Source: Bacteroidota bacterium (GTDB lineage: Bacteria > Bacteroidota > Bacteroidia > Cytophagales > Cyclobacteriaceae). Taken from it: DNA of 64,000 bases. The notes beneath the pieces are model-generated. The model was not told the origin of the DNA, made no database searches, and worked only from the letters and a program-made list of their open reading frames with translations. The position numbers and the translations under genes are program-made. Shown one piece after another: positions 1-8,858 of the stretch. Numbering within the stretch: position 1 is the first letter of the stretch; the number at the start of each line of letters is the position of its first letter. Location: positions 1-64,000 of the forward strand of contig JAFDYT010000002.1 in NCBI GenBank assembly GCA_018266055.1. Direction: 5' to 3'.

Positions 1-578
1 GTATTGCGCACCATGAACTCTTTCAGAATATCGTTTTGAATGGTTCCGTTAAGTTGATGCGGCTTCACTCCTTGCTCTTCGGCTGCTACGATATAAAAAG
101 CAAGAATAGGAATCACAGCGCCATTCATCGTCATTGACACAGACATCTGATCAAGTGGAATCTGATCAAACAAAATCTTCATGTCAAGAACAGAATCAAT
201 AGCTACGCCCGCCTTGCCCACGTCGCCTTCCACGCGCGGGTGATCGGAGTCGTAGCCGCGATGCGTTGCCAGATCAAATGCAACCGAAAGTCCTTTTTGT
301 CCGGCGGCAAGGTTGCGTCGATAAAAAGCGTTTGATTCTTTCGCCGTAGAAAACCCGGCGTATTGCCGGATTGTCCACGGGCGCACGGTGTACATTGATG
401 CATAAGGCCCACGAAGAAAAGGAGGAATACCTGCAGTGTAATTTTTCAACGAAGAATTGTCGCCTGCATCAAATCCTGCCGCAACGGAAATTTTTTCAGC
501 CGTGAGCCAGGGCTCTGCCGGAGAAGAGATTACCGTACGGATAGGTTTGTATTGAAAGGTAGAAAAGTCGGGTTTCAT
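1..578 (-). CDS. mutB: Methylmalonyl-CoA mutase large subunit, N-terminal part (cut by window edge)
   Basis: The catalytic subunit of methylmalonyl-CoA mutase interconverts succinyl-CoA and (R)-methylmalonyl-CoA using adenosylcobalamin. About 192 N-terminal residues are visible and the frame stays open to the left edge. The sequence follows the family's TIM-barrel start closely: [14 protein letters not shown] near residue 70, then [20 protein letters not shown] and [12 protein letters not shown]. The C-terminal B12-binding domain is outside the window. The start is the ATG at 576-578, which overlaps the stop of the small-subunit gene in an ATGA, so the two are almost certainly translationally coupled. 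Confidence 0.95.
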   Translation of the reverse strand, partial: MKPDFSTFQYKPIRTVISSPAEPWLTAEKISVAAGFDAGDNSSLKNYTAGIPPFLRGPYASMYTVRPWTIRQYAGFSTAKESNAFYRRNLAAGQKGLSVAFDLATHRGYDSDHPRVEGDVGKAGVAIDSVLDMKILFDQIPLDQMSVSMTMNGAVIPILAFYIVAAEEQGVKPHQLNGTIQNDILKEFMVRN

Positions 579-1657
579 ACAGTTTTCTGAAATTTTTCCC
601 AAGCAGCAGCCGCTACCTCGTGGGTAAGGTGATCGACGAAATAAGAACCAGCGAGCGGATCGACCACTTTACCAAGATGGGATTCGTCATTGAGAATGGC
701 CGAAACATTGCGCGCTATGCGAACCATCATAGGGTTACCCAAATCTTCAGCTTCTACAGTCAGCGCATCACAGCCTGCCATGAAAGCCGCCATCGATGCC
801 GTAGTCTGCTTTAACAAATTCCCGTGAGGCTGAAAACTTTCTTTTATCCAGGGCGATGAAAGACCGTGAACAAACACTGGCGACGGAGTGGCAACTCCAT
901 ACGCTTGTTGAAGTGTAATCCAAAGTTCTTGAAGCGCTCTGATCTTGGCTATTGATAAGAAGAAGTTGGTATCGATAGAGACGGAAAATGCGATTAATGA
1001 AAATGCATCTGACGACTTATCGTTAATTAATTTGTGATGCTCAACGATATCCACAGCCACACACAAAGCATCCACAATTTCATCCACAATATTCTCCCTA
1101 GCAGCGACAACGACGCCGTGCTTCCTGAACTTTCTTCCTCCAAATAAAACTGAATCAGTTTTTTGTCTTTTAAATGCAGCCTCTGTGAAAAATGCACCAT
1201 TGATTTTATCAGTCAGTTTATGCTTTTCAATGTACTGATGAAGTGAAAAGATAAATTCATCCCGATACAAATTCCGGCATTCAAAAAAAACAGAGCAGAT
1301 CGTTAAATCAACGTCTTTCAGAAGAACATTTGGAGCGAGGTTTCCCTCCACCTTGAAGTAAATTCCATCGGCACCGGCAAGTAAATGTGCCAAGGCTGTT
1401 TCATTTGCGGATTTTGCATCGTGTGCTACAACTTTGGGCACATTGGCTACAGCGCCTGATTTTATTGTATCTCGCAGAAGAATATTTTCTTCTGGGCGCT
1501 GATCGAGAACATCATAGTATGGTTTGATGAGAAAACCTGATGTTTGTTTGGTTAGACTTTGCCACGGATCTTTATTTCCCAATTCAAGCCGAGCCACCTT
1601 CTCCCAATCGTGTACTGAGTGAGCCGTGAAATCATCTTGAAAATTATTTTTTGTCAT
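575..1657 (-). CDS. mutA: Methylmalonyl-CoA mutase small subunit, short form without B12 domain
   Basis: This is the non-catalytic beta subunit that pairs with MutB. The 360 residues cover only the mutase barrel. The protein ends just after the conserved [13 protein letters not shown] segment followed by AWEKFQ, where longer homologues continue into a degenerate cobalamin-binding-like domain. Small subunits of around 600 residues are common, so this is a short version, as in some other Bacteroidota. It lies first in the mutA-mutB operon with a 4-base ATGA overlap. The 257 bases separating it from the divergent dnaA are AT-rich and should hold both promoters; I see no strong consensus match for this gene. 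Confidence 0.88.
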   Translation of the reverse strand: MTKNNFQDDFTAHSVHDWEKVARLELGNKDPWQSLTKQTSGFLIKPYYDVLDQRPEENILLRDTIKSGAVANVPKVVAHDAKSANETALAHLLAGADGIYFKVEGNLAPNVLLKDVDLTICSVFFECRNLYRDEFIFSLHQYIEKHKLTDKINGAFFTEAAFKRQKTDSVLFGGRKFRKHGVVVAARENIVDEIVDALCVAVDIVEHHKLINDKSSDAFSLIAFSVSIDTNFFLSIAKIRALQELWITLQQAYGVATPSPVFVHGLSSPWIKESFQPHGNLLKQTTASMAAFMAGCDALTVEAEDLGNPMMVRIARNVSAILNDESHLGKVVDPLAGSYFVDHLTHEVAAAAWEKFQKTV

Positions 1658-1914
1658 GAAAATCGTTTGAAATGGCGCTTAATTTTTTGTTTTTAATTCC
1701 GGTATAAAAATATATTAAAAAAAATAAATTTCTCAGCGCATTATTCCTGAAAAAACACCATCTTAATGACTACATCGATCATAATTTGGTGATTGGGTTT
1801 GACATAGAAAACAAGGCGAAAATTTATTTTTTGTTCTTTAATTTTTTTACACCTTTGTCACCCTTTCAAAAAAAATTTTCGATTCGATTCAACCATAAGA
1901 ACCTCATAAAATAA

Positions 1915-3342
1915 ATGGAAGTTGCCACTACTGCTGTCTGGACCGATTGCCTCGAAATCATCAAGGAAAATGTAGACGAACAAAGTTTTAACACATGGTT
2001 CAAACCGATTGTACCGGTTCGCAACGATGGCGATGTTTTGACTATTCAGGTTCCTTCGCAATTTTTTTATGAGTGGCTCGAAGAAAACTACGTGCCCGTG
2101 CTAAAAAAAGCGGTGCGTACGGTGTTAGGTGAAAACGGACGGCTTGAATACTCGGTAGTGGTTGACAGCGGAAATCAGATGAGTCCTCCGGTTACGGTAA
2201 ATTACCCGAACGGAAACGGAATCAAAAAAAATACGCCAACCAACGGCACCAGCCATCATTCAGAATATTCTCCTTTTGCATACAAAGCTCTTGATCCGCG
2301 CACAGTCAATTCAAGATTAAATCCGAATTACCTGTTTGACAACTTTGTGGAAGGCGATTGTAACCGCCTGGCTCGGTCGGCGGGAGTGGCTGTGGCTAAA
2401 AAGCCGGGTACCACCTCGTTCAACCCATTGATGCTCTACGGAGGAGTTGGCGTAGGTAAAACACACCTGGTGCAAGCCATTGGCAACGAAATCAAAAAGA
2501 ATATGCCGGACAAAGTAGTCCTGTATGTAGATCAAAACGATTTCACCAATCAGTTTTTGAATGCCTTGCAAAACCTGAAAATGCAGGAATTTCAAAATTT
2601 TTACCTGCAGGTTGACCTTTTGATCCTTGACGATGTTCAGTTTTTGGCTGGACGCGAAAAAACGCAGGAAATATTCTTTAACATCTTCAATCAGCTTCAC
2701 CAATCCGGCAAGCAGATTATCATGACCAGCGATTGCCCGCCCCGCGATTTGAAAGGATTTCAGGAGAGGCTTCTTTCGCGCTTCAAATGGGGGTTGACCG
2801 CTGACTTGCAGGAACCCGATTTTGAAACCAAGCTGGCGATCATCAACAACAAGATGCAGTCGGATGGAATTGAAATTCCCACCGAAGTAGCCGAATACCT
2901 TGCTTATAGCGTGGATACCAACCTGCGCGACATGGAGGGCGTACTTAACTCATTGCTGTTTCACGCCACATTATTAAAGAGAAACATCGATCTTGATCTC
3001 GCCAAAGAGGTTCTCAAGAACATTATTAAAGAAATTCAAAGCGACGTAAGCGTTGATTATATCCAAAAAACCGTGGCCGACTACTTCAAAGTAGAAATGG
3101 AGCAGATGAAAGGCAAAGTGAAGAAGCGCGAAATCGTGATCCCGCGGCAAACAGCCATGTATTTCTGCAAGCGCTACACGCAACTAACCCTTGCGCTGAT
3201 CGGCGAGAATTTTGGCGGTCGCGACCACAGCACGGTAATCCACGCGCTTGAGTCGGTGGAAGACATGATGAAAGTGGATCCTAACTTTAAAAACAGTGTG
3301 GACGAGCTGACCAAAAAGTTTAAATCCAGAATGTCGGCCTAG
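1915..3342 (+). CDS. dnaA: Chromosomal replication initiator protein DnaA
   Basis: AAA+ ATPase that binds DnaA boxes and opens the replication origin. All four domains are visible in 475 residues: an N-terminal interaction domain (VWTDCLEIIKENVDEQSF), a variable linker to about residue 120, the AAA+ core with Walker A GGVGVGKTH near residue 176, Walker B LLILDDVQF near 237 and the arginine-finger region LLSRFKWGL, and a C-terminal DNA-binding domain with the signature GGRDHSTVIHA. The start is the ATG at 1915. A weak promoter candidate (CACCTTTG at 1850-1857, TTG at 1831) lies upstream. No dnaN, recF or rpmH neighbour is present and I see no cluster of DnaA boxes, so the gene alone does not mark the origin. 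Confidence 0.98.
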   Translation: MEVATTAVWTDCLEIIKENVDEQSFNTWFKPIVPVRNDGDVLTIQVPSQFFYEWLEENYVPVLKKAVRTVLGENGRLEYSVVVDSGNQMSPPVTVNYPNGNGIKKNTPTNGTSHHSEYSPFAYKALDPRTVNSRLNPNYLFDNFVEGDCNRLARSAGVAVAKKPGTTSFNPLMLYGGVGVGKTHLVQAIGNEIKKNMPDKVVLYVDQNDFTNQFLNALQNLKMQEFQNFYLQVDLLILDDVQFLAGREKTQEIFFNIFNQLHQSGKQIIMTSDCPPRDLKGFQERLLSRFKWGLTADLQEPDFETKLAIINNKMQSDGIEIPTEVAEYLAYSVDTNLRDMEGVLNSLLFHATLLKRNIDLDLAKEVLKNIIKEIQSDVSVDYIQKTVADYFKVEMEQMKGKVKKREIVIPRQTAMYFCKRYTQLTLALIGENFGGRDHSTVIHALESVEDMMKVDPNFKNSVDELTKKFKSRMSA

Positions 3343-3373
3343 CCAGAAAAGAAACAATCCAAACAACTGTCTT

Positions 3374-3718
3374 ATGATCCGCTCGATTCTTATTCTGCTT
3401 TGTTTCAGCGTAATGTTAGGATGCGCATCATCAAAAAAAGCAACCAGCAGCAGCGCCAGTTCAGTATTTATCTCCAACAAAAGCGAAAACGACGGTTCTT
3501 CGTATGAGAAAGCGATTGTTATTGAAGAAAAGACTGAAAGTGCAGGTGTGGCTGCAGAATACGAGTGGATCAGAAAAAATTACCCGGGAAGCCAATCGGG
3601 CGGGCAGGCGCTGACTTTTAAAGACAAAACACCCTACGACATACTTGACATCGTCACGGCAAGTGGCGAAAAGAAGAAAATCTACTTTAACATCGCCAAT
3701 TACTTCGGCAAGTTCTGA
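3374..3718 (+). CDS. Small predicted lipoprotein of unknown function
   Basis: A 114-residue protein with a short hydrophobic leader and a lipobox ending LGCA (Cys near residue 17), followed by a Ser/Lys-rich linker. This predicts a lipid-anchored periplasmic protein. The rest is a compact domain with the pattern YEKAIVIEEKTE and a C-terminal DILDIVTASGEKKKIYFNI, which looks like a small folded domain. It begins 31 bases after dnaA on the same strand and may be cotranscribed with it. I do not recognise a named family and assign no function. Confidence 0.75.
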   Translation: MIRSILILLCFSVMLGCASSKKATSSSASSVFISNKSENDGSSYEKAIVIEEKTESAGVAAEYEWIRKNYPGSQSGGQALTFKDKTPYDILDIVTASGEKKKIYFNIANYFGKF

Positions 3719-3855
3719 TTTCGCGATAGCGTCGTCCTTTATTTATCGCTTCATTCGGTAAAAATTACCTTAGGTTACAAAATCTATTTCCAGCCGAAGA
3801 AAAGAGTTCCGTATGAATTCTTTTGAATAAATTGCTACGTTAAAAAAAGTAAATC

Positions 3856-4980
3856 TTGGCTTCCCGAAGTTTATTTGTTGTTCTTCTGCTGCTCGCAGGC
3901 CTCTCATTTCAGGTCAACGGCCAACGGATTCAACGATTTCGATTTTGGTCAGACACTTCGAAAAACGTCAGAAACATCGTTTTACCTGTAGTTATCTTCA
4001 CCCCTGAAACCCGCCTGGGTGTAGGATTATTAGGCGTGAAATTATGGAAGAATCTTCACCCAACGGAGTTCACGCGCACGTCCAACGCCGAGCTGGTCAT
4101 GCTTTACACCAGCCGCCATCAGCTCATCATCATTCCTCGCTACACTATATTCACCCGCGGCGAAAAATATTTGATCGAAGGGTTTGGTGAGGAATTGATC
4201 AATTTCCGTGATTTTTATTTCGGACGCGGCAATGCTACGTTATCTTCCAACCGCGAGCATATAACCTACAATGTAATCGGCTGGGAAAACCGGATCGGAC
4301 GAAGAATTTTTAAAAGCAAAAAGCTTTTCATCGGCGCTGAAACGCGATTCATACGATACTATGATTTCAAAACCGAACCGGGCAGTAATCTTGTAGTTGA
4401 AAAAGCTACTGGCTTTGACGGATCTACCTCCATTGGTCTGGGGCCCTCCGTAACTTGGGACGAGCGCGACAACGTGGTCAATCCTGGCAAAGGCTTTTAT
4501 GTTGACATGCGGTACTCGAGTTACTCGCAGAGCCTGGGTAGCAGCGTAAACTACCACCGGCTTCTTATTGATCTGCGGAAATATCTGAACGTAGTGCCTC
4601 GCTACCGGCATATCCTGGCTATGGAATTTTTCGGGAACTTCGTGCGCGGCGATGCACCTTTCAAAGAGCTGGCTGAATTTGGTGGCTCACGCATGATGCG
4701 CGGCTACTACCGAGGGCGCTACCGCGACAACTACATGACGGCCTTTCAAACTGAATACCGCATGCCCGTGTATAAGCGAGTTGGTGTGGTTGCTTTCGCT
4801 GGCTTGGGAAAAGTTTACGATCCATCCTCCGTAAACTTTGATGGGCTGCACTACTCGTATGGCGGCGGCTTGCGGTTTAACATCAACAAAAGAGAGCGAC
4901 TTAACCTGCGCATGGATTATGCGCTGGGCGATCCACATTACCTCGGCTATTTCTATCTCGGCTTCGCCGAAAGCTTCTGA
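3856..4980 (+). CDS. Omp85/BamA-like outer-membrane barrel protein (surface antigen type)
   Basis: A secreted 374-residue protein: hydrophobic signal peptide (residues 1-22, cleavage after VNG), then a chain resembling the C-terminal 16-strand barrel of the Omp85/TamA/BamA superfamily. The diagnostic part is GLGPSVTWDERDNVVNPGKG near residue 195, then the glycine-rich MRGYYRGRYRD and a final aromatic FAESF, as expected for an outer-membrane strand. It has no POTRA repeats, so it is not BamA itself. The only plausible start is TTG at 3856, because an in-frame stop lies just upstream at 3850 and the signal peptide follows at once. It ends 4 bases from the convergent chloride-channel gene. Confidence 0.82.
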   Translation: MASRSLFVVLLLLAGLSFQVNGQRIQRFRFWSDTSKNVRNIVLPVVIFTPETRLGVGLLGVKLWKNLHPTEFTRTSNAELVMLYTSRHQLIIIPRYTIFTRGEKYLIEGFGEELINFRDFYFGRGNATLSSNREHITYNVIGWENRIGRRIFKSKKLFIGAETRFIRYYDFKTEPGSNLVVEKATGFDGSTSIGLGPSVTWDERDNVVNPGKGFYVDMRYSSYSQSLGSSVNYHRLLIDLRKYLNVVPRYRHILAMEFFGNFVRGDAPFKELAEFGGSRMMRGYYRGRYRDNYMTAFQTEYRMPVYKRVGVVAFAGLGKVYDPSSVNFDGLHYSYGGGLRFNINKRERLNLRMDYALGDPHYLGYFYLGFAESF

Positions 4981-4984
4981 AAAT

Positions 4985-6766
4985 TTATAATGTATGATTC
5001 ATTAACTCTTCACGATACTTGGAGAGGATGCTTGATTTAGAAACAAATCCAACATATCGACCATCTTCAATCACAGGTAAGTTCCACTGATGGGCTTCAT
5101 CAAATTTTCGCAACACGTCGTGAACACTTTCGTCAGGCGCGATAATCGCATGGGGCGCCACCATCAGATCTTTTAGTAAAGCTGAATCATAGAGTTCCGT
5201 CTGAAAAATGGTAGCGCGCACGTGATCCAGGTAAATCAATCCTACCAAACTACCTTGCGCATCCAAAACCGGAAAAGTATTTCGATGTGATTTTGAAATG
5301 GCGGTGATCAGAGACTGAAGTTTATCGCCGGCGTGAAGTGAAATAAAATCGGTTTCAATTAATTTGTTAAGCTCCATCTTACCCAGCAAAAACTGATCGC
5401 GGTTTTCAATGGAGTGTTTGAGTTTGTCAGCAAGTTTTCTGGCCTCCATCGACAGTGGCTCAAAATACTTGGCCAGCGTAAGGCTAAGCGCCGACACTAG
5501 CATAAGCGGAATCATCAGTTCGTAGCCACCGGTAATTTCTGCAATCAGGAATATCGCGCTAAGCGGGGCATGAAATATTCCACTTAAAATTCCAGCCATC
5601 CCTACCAGAGTGAAATTGGTTTCAGGAATGTGAGCGAGACCTGTAAGATTGACAAAGCGTGCAAATGAAAAGCCAAGGTATGCGCCCATAAAGAGCGAGG
5701 GCCCGAAGTTGCCTCCATTGCCTCCGCTTCCCAGTGTAAGTCCCGCCGCTACGGATTTTACAATCATTACCATGACAAGAAATAAAAGCAAAAGCCAGGG
5801 GCCGTTTATCCAACCGGAAATCAAACTCTGCTGAGTTAATACCGAAGGATCAAGGTTGGCAAGAATAGAAACCGTAGAGTACCCTTCGCCAAACAAAGGA
5901 GGAAAAACAATAATCAATAACGCAAGTACGACACCCCCAGTGATCGCACGCGCCCACGGATTAGTAATGCGCTGCACCCATCGGTTAGTACCGGTAAATG
6001 ATTTGATGTAGTACGCCGAAAGTCCACCGGCCAGCAAGCCGAGCATCACATAATAGGGCACATTGTGATAATCGAACGGTTGGCGTAAGGTAAAACTCAT
6101 CACCACCCCTTCTTTCAAAATCATTTTAGACACAAGCGCTCCGCTGGCGGCTGCGATTATCAATGGAATAAAAGCGGTAAGACTGATATCGGTAAGCACC
6201 ACTTCTATGGCAAACAACACGCCGGCGATCGGAGCATTAAACACGGCGGCTATTCCAGCCGCAACTCCGCACGCCAACAATACGGTACGCTCCTTATAAC
6301 TCAGCGTATAAGCCCGGGCATAATTGGCGCCAACCGCCGCCCCTGTACTCACAATCGGCGACTCCAGCCCGGTGGAACCTCCGAGGCCAACGGTAAGCGC
6401 ACTGGTCACCACGTGGCTATACATTTGTGACGACGGCAATAGACTAGAATTTTTTGCAATGCTGTATTGAATATCGGAGGTTCCTTTGAGAAACTCTCCT
6501 TTCAGTATTTTGTTGATATAAATCGCCGACAACAAAATTCCGATCATCGGCAGAAATGCTACCGCCCACGCCAAATGATTGGTGGCCGATAAGGTGACAG
6601 CTAAAGCCGACACCTGATGCACCAGGTATTTCAGCGCCACCGCAATCAACCCTGCCGAAAGACCAACGATAATACTTGAAAAGACAAAAAACTGGCGTTC
6701 GGATAAGCGATGTCTTATCCCTAACACTCCCCTACGGACAATCTGATGAAGCGGATTACTCAACAT
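4985..6766 (-). CDS. CLC-family chloride channel/transporter with C-terminal CBS pair
   Basis: An inner-membrane CLC protein of 593 residues with about ten hydrophobic segments, followed from about residue 460 by two CBS domains that in this family sense nucleotides. Motifs include GSTGLESPIV (gating glutamate in the GxExP position) and GSGGNGGNFGPSLFMGA (the GxFxP chloride-site loop). The frame is open further upstream, to 6928, but that extension would overlap the divergent BatA-like gene and has no CLC character. I therefore choose the ATG at 6764-6766 (MLSNPLHQ); an ATG at 6832 is the alternative. Whether it is a channel or a Cl-/H+ exchanger cannot be told from the sequence. Confidence 0.92.
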   Translation of the reverse strand: MLSNPLHQIVRRGVLGIRHRLSERQFFVFSSIIVGLSAGLIAVALKYLVHQVSALAVTLSATNHLAWAVAFLPMIGILLSAIYINKILKGEFLKGTSDIQYSIAKNSSLLPSSQMYSHVVTSALTVGLGGSTGLESPIVSTGAAVGANYARAYTLSYKERTVLLACGVAAGIAAVFNAPIAGVLFAIEVVLTDISLTAFIPLIIAAASGALVSKMILKEGVVMSFTLRQPFDYHNVPYYVMLGLLAGGLSAYYIKSFTGTNRWVQRITNPWARAITGGVVLALLIIVFPPLFGEGYSTVSILANLDPSVLTQQSLISGWINGPWLLLLFLVMVMIVKSVAAGLTLGSGGNGGNFGPSLFMGAYLGFSFARFVNLTGLAHIPETNFTLVGMAGILSGIFHAPLSAIFLIAEITGGYELMIPLMLVSALSLTLAKYFEPLSMEARKLADKLKHSIENRDQFLLGKMELNKLIETDFISLHAGDKLQSLITAISKSHRNTFPVLDAQGSLVGLIYLDHVRATIFQTELYDSALLKDLMVAPHAIIAPDESVHDVLRKFDEAHQWNLPVIEDGRYVGFVSKSSILSKYREELMNHTL

Positions 6767-6850
6767 GCGGTGGCAATATAGTGCATCATGTTTTGACCGG
6801 AAGATTTTTTTTAGGGACGGAAAACATGGCATAAATCGGCCTGGGTGTTG

Positions 6851-6858
6851 TAACTTGC
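6851..6858 (+). promoter_or_regulatory. Candidate -7 element TAACTTGC very close to a start codon
   Basis: A TAnnTTTG-like octamer ends four bases before the ATG at 6863. No TTG is seen 19 bases upstream, so this is a weaker promoter call. If real, transcription would begin at or next to the start codon. Confidence 0.35.
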
Positions 6859-6862
6859 GGCG

Positions 6863-8833
6863 ATGAGTTTGGGCTATCCTTCCTTTTTGTGGGCACTCCT
6901 GGTTCTCGCTATCCCCATCCTCATTCATTTATTCAACTTCCGCAAAACCACCCGGGTTTATTTCTCAAATACCCGTTTTTTAAAACAAGTAAAGGAAGAA
7001 ACCACCAAAAAAAGGAAACTCAAACAATACCTGGTGCTGCTGTCGCGGCTCCTGTTTCTTTTCTTTTTGGTGCTCGCGTTTTGTCAGCCGTTTCTACCGG
7101 CCAAAGAGCAAATGGCCGATCAGCAAAACATCGTCATTTACCTAGACAATTCGCTTAGCATGTCATCGCCGGCTGGCGAAAAGAAACGTGCCCTTGACGA
7201 GGCCATTCAGATGGCACAAAACATCCTGGATTTATTTCCGGCTAACACGCGATACCGACTAATCACCAACGATTTTGCTCCGTTTTCCAACTCGTATAAA
7301 TCTAAAGAAGAGGTGGGAGATCTTTTATCGCAAATAAAATTGTCGGCCATTAGCCGCTCGGCAAGCGAAATCACGCGGCGGATAAACGACAAACACATCA
7401 CACTTTTCTGGCTCTCTGATTTTCAACAATCTACATTTGGCCCACCTGTCAACGTAGATTCCACCTGGCAGGTAAGATTGGTAGCCACTGAACTCGAAGC
7501 CAATCCGAATGTATTCATCGATTCGGTGTACCTCGAAAATCCATTTGCTATTACCGGCGAAAGAAACACGATGAAAGTGCGGCTGCGCAACGTGGGCCGC
7601 AAAAAAATCGAAGGGCTTGTAACAAAGCTTACTATAAACCAGGTGCAGGCGGCTTCCACTTCGGTAAACATTGAGCCCAATAGCTTTACAGAAATTCCTT
7701 TCGATCTGGCTTCAGGCTTGAAAGCAAGTAACACTGGCGTGATCAGCTTCAGCGATTTCCCCGTAAGTTTCGACAACGAGTTCTTTGTTGCGCTCAACTT
7801 CACCGGCAGGCTTGGAGTGCTGGAAATAAAATCTGCGGCCGCTCCCACGTATGTGGAAAAAGTATTTGGTAACAAAGACCTCTTTGCCTTCCGCAGCTTC
7901 ACTGCTTCCAATCTTAATTACAGTTTGCTAGCCTCTGCCGACCTCGTGGTAATTAATGGAATCGATAAAATTGAAGGTCCATTGGCCGAAGCCATCAACT
8001 CGTACAAAACCAATTATGGCGCCTTGCTGCTGGTGCCCGGTACCAAGCCTGAGGTTGGGTCATACCAACAAATCATGACGTTGCCGCTGACGAAAGCAGC
8101 GCCTTCAGAACAAACAGAGCTTGACAAGCCTGATTTTCAGAACCCGATTTTTTATCATGTGTTTGAAGAGAAGACTGCCACCATTGCCATGCCACATGCC
8201 AGTCCGGTGATCGAATGGGGTGCCGATCGCTCGGCAGTTTTTAAATTCAAAAACAACAAACCTTTTCTTTCTCAATTCGGCAAGACTTTTCTCATGGCCT
8301 CGCCGCTGGAGAAAGGGTTTACCGACTTTTACAACCACGCGCTGTTTGTGCCCGTGATGTACCGGATTGCCGCGCAGGGAAAAAAATCAGAGCAACCGCT
8401 GTATTATTCGCTTACTACTACCACACTCACATTACCCTCCGACAGCCTTATCGGCGAAGATCCGTTGCGATTGATTGGAGCTCAAGAGATTGTTCCTTCA
8501 CAGCGAAAAAACAATGGTGCTGTAGTCATGGAACTTCCCAAAGATGAAGTGTCGGCAGGTTTCTATAGAGTCACCAACAAAAAAGACACGTTAGGTTTGC
8601 TCGCCTTCGACCTGGATAAAAATGAGTCACTCCTTACTCAACTTACACCGGAGGCAGCAAAGACTAACCTTGGCGGGAAAAACAACATCTCCTTGTTCAA
8701 GGCTTCGTCGGTGGAAGCTTTCAGCACTGAAATAAAAGAAAGATATTTGGGTACTCCATTGTGGAAGTACGCCATCGTTTTGTCGCTCTTGTTTTTACTA
8801 GCCGAAGTTCTATTGATCCGGTTTCTAAAATAA
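6863..8833 (+). CDS. BatA-like membrane protein with aerotolerance N-terminal domain
   Basis: A 656-residue inner-membrane protein. The first 80 residues are the two-helix BatA N-terminal domain (hydrophobic stretches at about 5-25 and 56-75 flanking IHLFNFRKTTRVYFSN). A von Willebrand-like region follows with a MIDAS-type D95-N-S97-L-S99. The middle part is periplasmic or extracellular in appearance and a last helix lies at about 632-652. Proteins of this type are widespread in Bacteroidota and their exact role is unsettled; some are linked to stress tolerance. The dihydroorotase-like gene starts 25 bases downstream and is probably in the same operon. The start is the ATG at 6863. Confidence 0.88.
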   Translation: MSLGYPSFLWALLVLAIPILIHLFNFRKTTRVYFSNTRFLKQVKEETTKKRKLKQYLVLLSRLLFLFFLVLAFCQPFLPAKEQMADQQNIVIYLDNSLSMSSPAGEKKRALDEAIQMAQNILDLFPANTRYRLITNDFAPFSNSYKSKEEVGDLLSQIKLSAISRSASEITRRINDKHITLFWLSDFQQSTFGPPVNVDSTWQVRLVATELEANPNVFIDSVYLENPFAITGERNTMKVRLRNVGRKKIEGLVTKLTINQVQAASTSVNIEPNSFTEIPFDLASGLKASNTGVISFSDFPVSFDNEFFVALNFTGRLGVLEIKSAAAPTYVEKVFGNKDLFAFRSFTASNLNYSLLASADLVVINGIDKIEGPLAEAINSYKTNYGALLLVPGTKPEVGSYQQIMTLPLTKAAPSEQTELDKPDFQNPIFYHVFEEKTATIAMPHASPVIEWGADRSAVFKFKNNKPFLSQFGKTFLMASPLEKGFTDFYNHALFVPVMYRIAAQGKKSEQPLYYSLTTTTLTLPSDSLIGEDPLRLIGAQEIVPSQRKNNGAVVMELPKDEVSAGFYRVTNKKDTLGLLAFDLDKNESLLTQLTPEAAKTNLGGKNNISLFKASSVEAFSTEIKERYLGTPLWKYAIVLSLLFLLAEVLLIRFLK

Positions 8834-8858
8834 TGTAAAAAGGTAATTTGAAATACTG

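Noticed and set aside
1658-1914. Replication origin next to dnaA
   Set aside because: The AT-rich gap has no visible cluster of TTATNCACA boxes, and the usual neighbours (dnaN, recF, rpmH) are absent. In Bacteroidota dnaA is often away from the origin.
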